Shown piece after piece: positions 32,360 to 34,668 of a stretch of DNA of 34,668 nucleotides; the first letter of the stretch is position 1; each line of letters begins with the position of its first letter. The position numbers and the translations under genes were made by a program. Origin of the DNA: Candidatus Tenderia sp. (lineage in GTDB: Bacteria > Pseudomonadota > Gammaproteobacteria > Tenderiales > Tenderiaceae). The notes below the pieces were generated by a model, which did no database searches, had not been told where the DNA came from, and saw only the letters and a program-made list of their open reading frames with translations. The stretch is taken from the NCBI GenBank assembly GCA_030148045.1, contig JASBUE010000169.1, positions 1 through 34,668 of the forward strand, read 5' to 3'.

Positions 32360-33082
32360 CTAAAACGCCAATCCCAACTTGAGATTGTAGGAGGCGATCC
32401 CACCCACCGAGTCGCGCTCGAAGGCCAGCTTGATAAACCCCGGCTGCAGGGAAAAACCGATGAAGGTGCGGGTCTCGGCAATGTCCACCGCCTTCAGGTT
32501 ATTCGGTGAACTCGTGGTCGGCGTGCTGTCGGCCCAGACCCGGCCGATCCCGGCGTAGGGGGTCAGAATCAGGATGGACTTGGAGATGCTGACATCGATG
32601 CTGCGGGTGTCGACCTCGAGCTGATCATCCGCCGTAAGGGCGGTGAAACCACCGCGCAGGGCCACCGCCGGCAGGGCCACATTGCCACTGACGATGGCGT
32701 ATTTGAGTTCGGCGCCCCAGGCCTCGATATTGGAATCGGGCACGGTGAAATAAAAGGCGCCCACGTCGATATCGAAGGGCAAGCCTTTTTGCACATACAG
32801 CTTGGGCACGACCAAGGTGTCGATGGTGTCATTCGAACTCATGGCCGCGGTCCAGGCACTCCCGTATTCCAGATCGGTGGAGGTGACAGCGACCCCGACA
32901 TCGAAACCGATCACCACGAGGGCTTCGGCCGGCGCACCGGCCTTGTAGCTGAAGGCGGCCGTCAGGTCTTGGGAAAGCCCCTCGAACTGGGCCTGATCCA
33001 GGTTGGCGATGTTGTCCAGGTCATCCGCCGACACTACCGTTGCACCCAGTGACAGCAGGACTGCCGCAGCCCATCGTTTCAT
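32360..33082 (-). CDS. Uncharacterised outer-membrane barrel-like protein
   Basis: A 240-residue exported protein of no family I can name. The start is the ATG at 33080-33082 after AAGGGG, giving a typical signal peptide (MKRWAAAVLLSLGATVVSAD, cleavage likely after VSA). The mature part has repeated amphipathic strands (ALVVIGFDVGVAVTSTDLEY, FDIDVGAFYFTV, WGAELKYAIVSG) and closes YNLKLGLAF, the C-terminal Phe recognised by the BAM complex. No cysteines are seen in the mature part. It is transcribed alone, divergent from cysK; the convergent gene also looks like a barrel. Confidence 0.7.
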   Translation of the reverse strand: MKRWAAAVLLSLGATVVSADDLDNIANLDQAQFEGLSQDLTAAFSYKAGAPAEALVVIGFDVGVAVTSTDLEYGSAWTAAMSSNDTIDTLVVPKLYVQKGLPFDIDVGAFYFTVPDSNIEAWGAELKYAIVSGNVALPAVALRGGFTALTADDQLEVDTRSIDVSISKSILILTPYAGIGRVWADSTPTTSSPNNLKAVDIAETRTFIGFSLQPGFIKLAFERDSVGGIASYNLKLGLAF

Positions 33083-33133
33083 GCTCAATCCCCTTAAACT
33101 TGTAGCCATGCCCGGTTCTCTGGGCTAAGCTGG

Positions 33134-33161
33134 TTGCGCTTCGAAATTCGCTCACTATGCC
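33134..33161 (+). promoter_or_regulatory. Possible sigma-70 promoter of cysK
   Basis: TTGCGC and TATGCC are separated by 16 nt, ending 25 nt before the cysK ATG. Both hexamers are imperfect. No CysB site was recognised. Confidence 0.3.
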
Positions 33162-33186
33162 ACATTTAAATAGACGGGAGGTAGGG

Positions 33187-34143
33187 ATGAGTTACTACAA
33201 GGACAACTCGCAATCGATTGGCAACACGCCGCTGGTTCGGATCAACAAGATTATCGGCGACAGCCGGGCGACCGTACTGGGCAAGATCGAAGGGCGCAAC
33301 CCGGCCTATTCGGTCAAGTGCCGTATCGGCGCCTCCATGATCTGGGATGCCGAAGAGCGTGGCGCGCTGAGACCGGGCATGGAGATCATCGAACCCACCA
33401 GCGGCAACACCGGCATCGCGCTGGCCTTCGTCGCCGCGGCACGCGCTTACCCGGTCACCCTGACCATGCCCGAGACCATGAGCATCGAGCGGCGCAAGGT
33501 CATGAAGGCGCTGGGCGCCAAGCTGGTGTTGACCGAGGGCGCCAAGGGCATGCCGGGCGCCATCGCCCGGGCCGAGGAGCTGGTGGCGGAAAATCCGGAT
33601 AAATACTTCATGCCGCAACAGTTCAGCAATCCCGCCAACCCGGATATTCATGAAAAGACCACCGGGCCGGAGATCTGGCGCGACACCGACGGCCAGGTGG
33701 ACGTGGTGGTGGCCGGCGTCGGCACCGGCGGCACTATCACCGGTGTGTCACGCCACATCAAGAAAACGCAGCGCAAGCAGATCGTCTCCGTGGCGGTGGA
33801 GCCCGAGGCCAGTCCCGTCATCTCCCAGACCCTGGCCGGAGAGGAGGTCAGACCCGCGCCACACAAGATCCAGGGCATCGGCGCCGGTTTCGTGCCCGCC
33901 AATCTGGACCTGGAACTGGTCGACCGGGTGGAAACGGTGAGCAACGAGGAGGCCGTTGAATACGCCCGCCGTCTGGCCGCCGAAGAAGGCATTCTGGTCG
34001 GCATCTCCAGTGGCGCGGCCATCGCCGTGGCCAAACGGCTGGCACAGTCGCCGGAATTCGCCGGCAAGACCATTGTCACCATCCTGCCCGATTCGGGCGA
34101 GCGTTACCTCTCATCCATCCTGTTCGAGGATATCGAGGCATAA
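33187..34143 (+). CDS. cysK: Cysteine synthase A (O-acetylserine sulfhydrylase)
   Basis: CysK makes cysteine from O-acetylserine and sulfide with pyridoxal phosphate. The 318-residue protein begins MSYYKDNSQSIGNTPLVRIN. The PLP lysine is in NPAYSVKCRIGASM, the substrate loop in EPTSGNTGIALAF, the phosphate-binding loop in VGTGGTITGVSRH, and the end is ILPDSGERYLSSILF. The motif SVKCRIG marks CysK rather than CysM. The ATG at 33187 is chosen over one ten codons upstream, since GGGAGGTAGGG precedes it. A strong terminator follows. Confidence 0.96.
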   Translation: MSYYKDNSQSIGNTPLVRINKIIGDSRATVLGKIEGRNPAYSVKCRIGASMIWDAEERGALRPGMEIIEPTSGNTGIALAFVAAARAYPVTLTMPETMSIERRKVMKALGAKLVLTEGAKGMPGAIARAEELVAENPDKYFMPQQFSNPANPDIHEKTTGPEIWRDTDGQVDVVVAGVGTGGTITGVSRHIKKTQRKQIVSVAVEPEASPVISQTLAGEEVRPAPHKIQGIGAGFVPANLDLELVDRVETVSNEEAVEYARRLAAEEGILVGISSGAAIAVAKRLAQSPEFAGKTIVTILPDSGERYLSSILFEDIEA

Positions 34144-34144
34144 A

Positions 34145-34186
34145 AAAACGGGGCGGGGGCTCCTACTAGAGCCCCCGCCCCGTTTT
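34145..34186. terminator. Bidirectional terminator between cysK and the HDOD gene
   Basis: A perfect 18-bp stem (34145-34162 with 34169-34186; core CGGGGCGGGGGCTC) with a 6-nt loop. The stem ends in AAAA and TTTT, so each strand ends in a short T run. It lies directly after the cysK stop and 18 nt after the end of the opposing HDOD gene, and can serve both. Confidence 0.85.
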
Positions 34187-34203
34187 CGTGCCTACATTGA
34201 ATT

Positions 34204-34668
34204 CTAAGCGTGGCGTACGATAGGCTGAATCATGGCCCACGACTCGGCAAACAACGGCCCTGCCTCATCACGGATCTCATCCATCCTCGCTTCACTCAGC
34301 CCGGTGATCTGCCAGGCCAGGGGATCGACCTCGGGCACGGGCCCCAGGTGATCCGCAGACAGTTCGGCGCGGTTGGCCATGACATTGGCGATATGCACGA
34401 TCGCCGCATCCAGGCGCGCCTCCTCGGCCTGGCCGGGATTGTGATGACAGGCCACGGCCTCACACAGGGCGGCGGGGATATTCCATTGCTGCAACAAGGC
34501 CCGTCCGACCTCGGCGTGATCAAAACCGAACAGCTCCCGCTCCACCTCCGGCAACGCCCGCGCCTCGTCCTCGGACCGATGCAGCGCAACCCTCTCCTGC
34601 TCGGGGGCGCGATTCATCATCACCAGCATCCCGACGTCGTGCAGCAGGCCGGCCACGAACAGGCGTTC
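34204..34668 (-). CDS. HDOD-domain protein (partial, N-terminus outside window)
   Basis: The frame is open to the window edge, so the start is not seen. The 154 visible residues begin ERLFVAGLLHDVGMLVM, with the HD-like GLLHDVG motif, followed by FGFDHAEVGRALLQQWNIPA and EAVACHHNPGQ, a pattern typical of HDOD domains, which occur in signal-transduction proteins and often with cyclic di-GMP or receiver domains. Only the C-terminal portion can be judged. The last residues (AMIQPIVRHA) are helical. Confidence 0.85.
   Translation of the reverse strand, partial: ERLFVAGLLHDVGMLVMMNRAPEQERVALHRSEDEARALPEVERELFGFDHAEVGRALLQQWNIPAALCEAVACHHNPGQAEEARLDAAIVHIANVMANRAELSADHLGPVPEVDPLAWQITGLSEARMDEIRDEAGPLFAESWAMIQPIVRHA

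Overview
The window is about 34.7 kb of GC-rich chromosome from a gammaproteobacterium. The evidence is a run of conserved gammaproteobacterial gene blocks: dapF-DUF484-xerC, purEK, leuS-lptE-holA...nadD-rsfS-rlmH, ybeL next to leuS, and miaB-phoH-ybeY-corC-lnt. The protein set (NtrC/sigma-54 style ammonium transporter control, PPK1/PPX polyphosphate genes, HDOD and PilZ proteins, a histone H1-like protein) would fit a free-living environmental member, but genus cannot be fixed from the sequence alone. No rRNA, tRNA, CRISPR array, insertion sequence or prophage was seen.

Layout. 1-1809 (+): end of dapF, DUF484 gene, xerC. 1847-4723 (-): a CPA2/Kef-type antiporter gene interrupted by one in-frame TAG, then purK and purE. 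4829-5432 (-): a Lys/Ala-rich histone H1-like gene with its terminator. 5433-6054: an AT-rich stretch with a short antiporter-like remnant. 6055-14602 (-): rlmH, rsfS, nadD, proA, sdaA, holA, lptE and leuS, read leftward from leuS; sdaA and a palindromic repeat interrupt the usual order. 14991-20572 (+): psiE, ybeL-like, sixA, then CHAD protein, ParA-type ATPase and exopolyphosphatase. 20593-22665 (-): polyphosphate kinase, convergent with ppx. 22752-28636 (-): a cysteine-cluster protein, lnt, corC, ybeY, phoH and miaB. 28748-30425 (-): amtB with a sigma-54 promoter and paired NtrC-type sites, preceded by a PilZ gene carrying two frameshifts. 30735-34143: an AEC permease, two uncharacterised outer-membrane-type proteins, and cysK. 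34204-end (-): part of an HDOD-domain gene.

How the genes fit together. The most coherent functional unit is a polyphosphate locus: ppk1 makes the polymer, ppx degrades it, the CHAD protein is of a polyphosphate-binding family, and a ParA/MinD-type ATPase overlaps the CHAD gene by 4 nt. The promoter regions of ppk1 and of the CHAD-parA unit share a TGTCATAATT box exactly 15 nt upstream of an extended -10 (TGCTA...), suggesting one regulator (possibly PhoB-like) controls both. Together with the H1-like protein elsewhere in the window, this suggests a system for making and positioning polyphosphate granules; this is inference. The amtB upstream region is a clear nitrogen-regulated promoter. Three loci (antiporter, antiporter remnant, PilZ) look decayed or contain sequencing errors and should be re-checked against reads.
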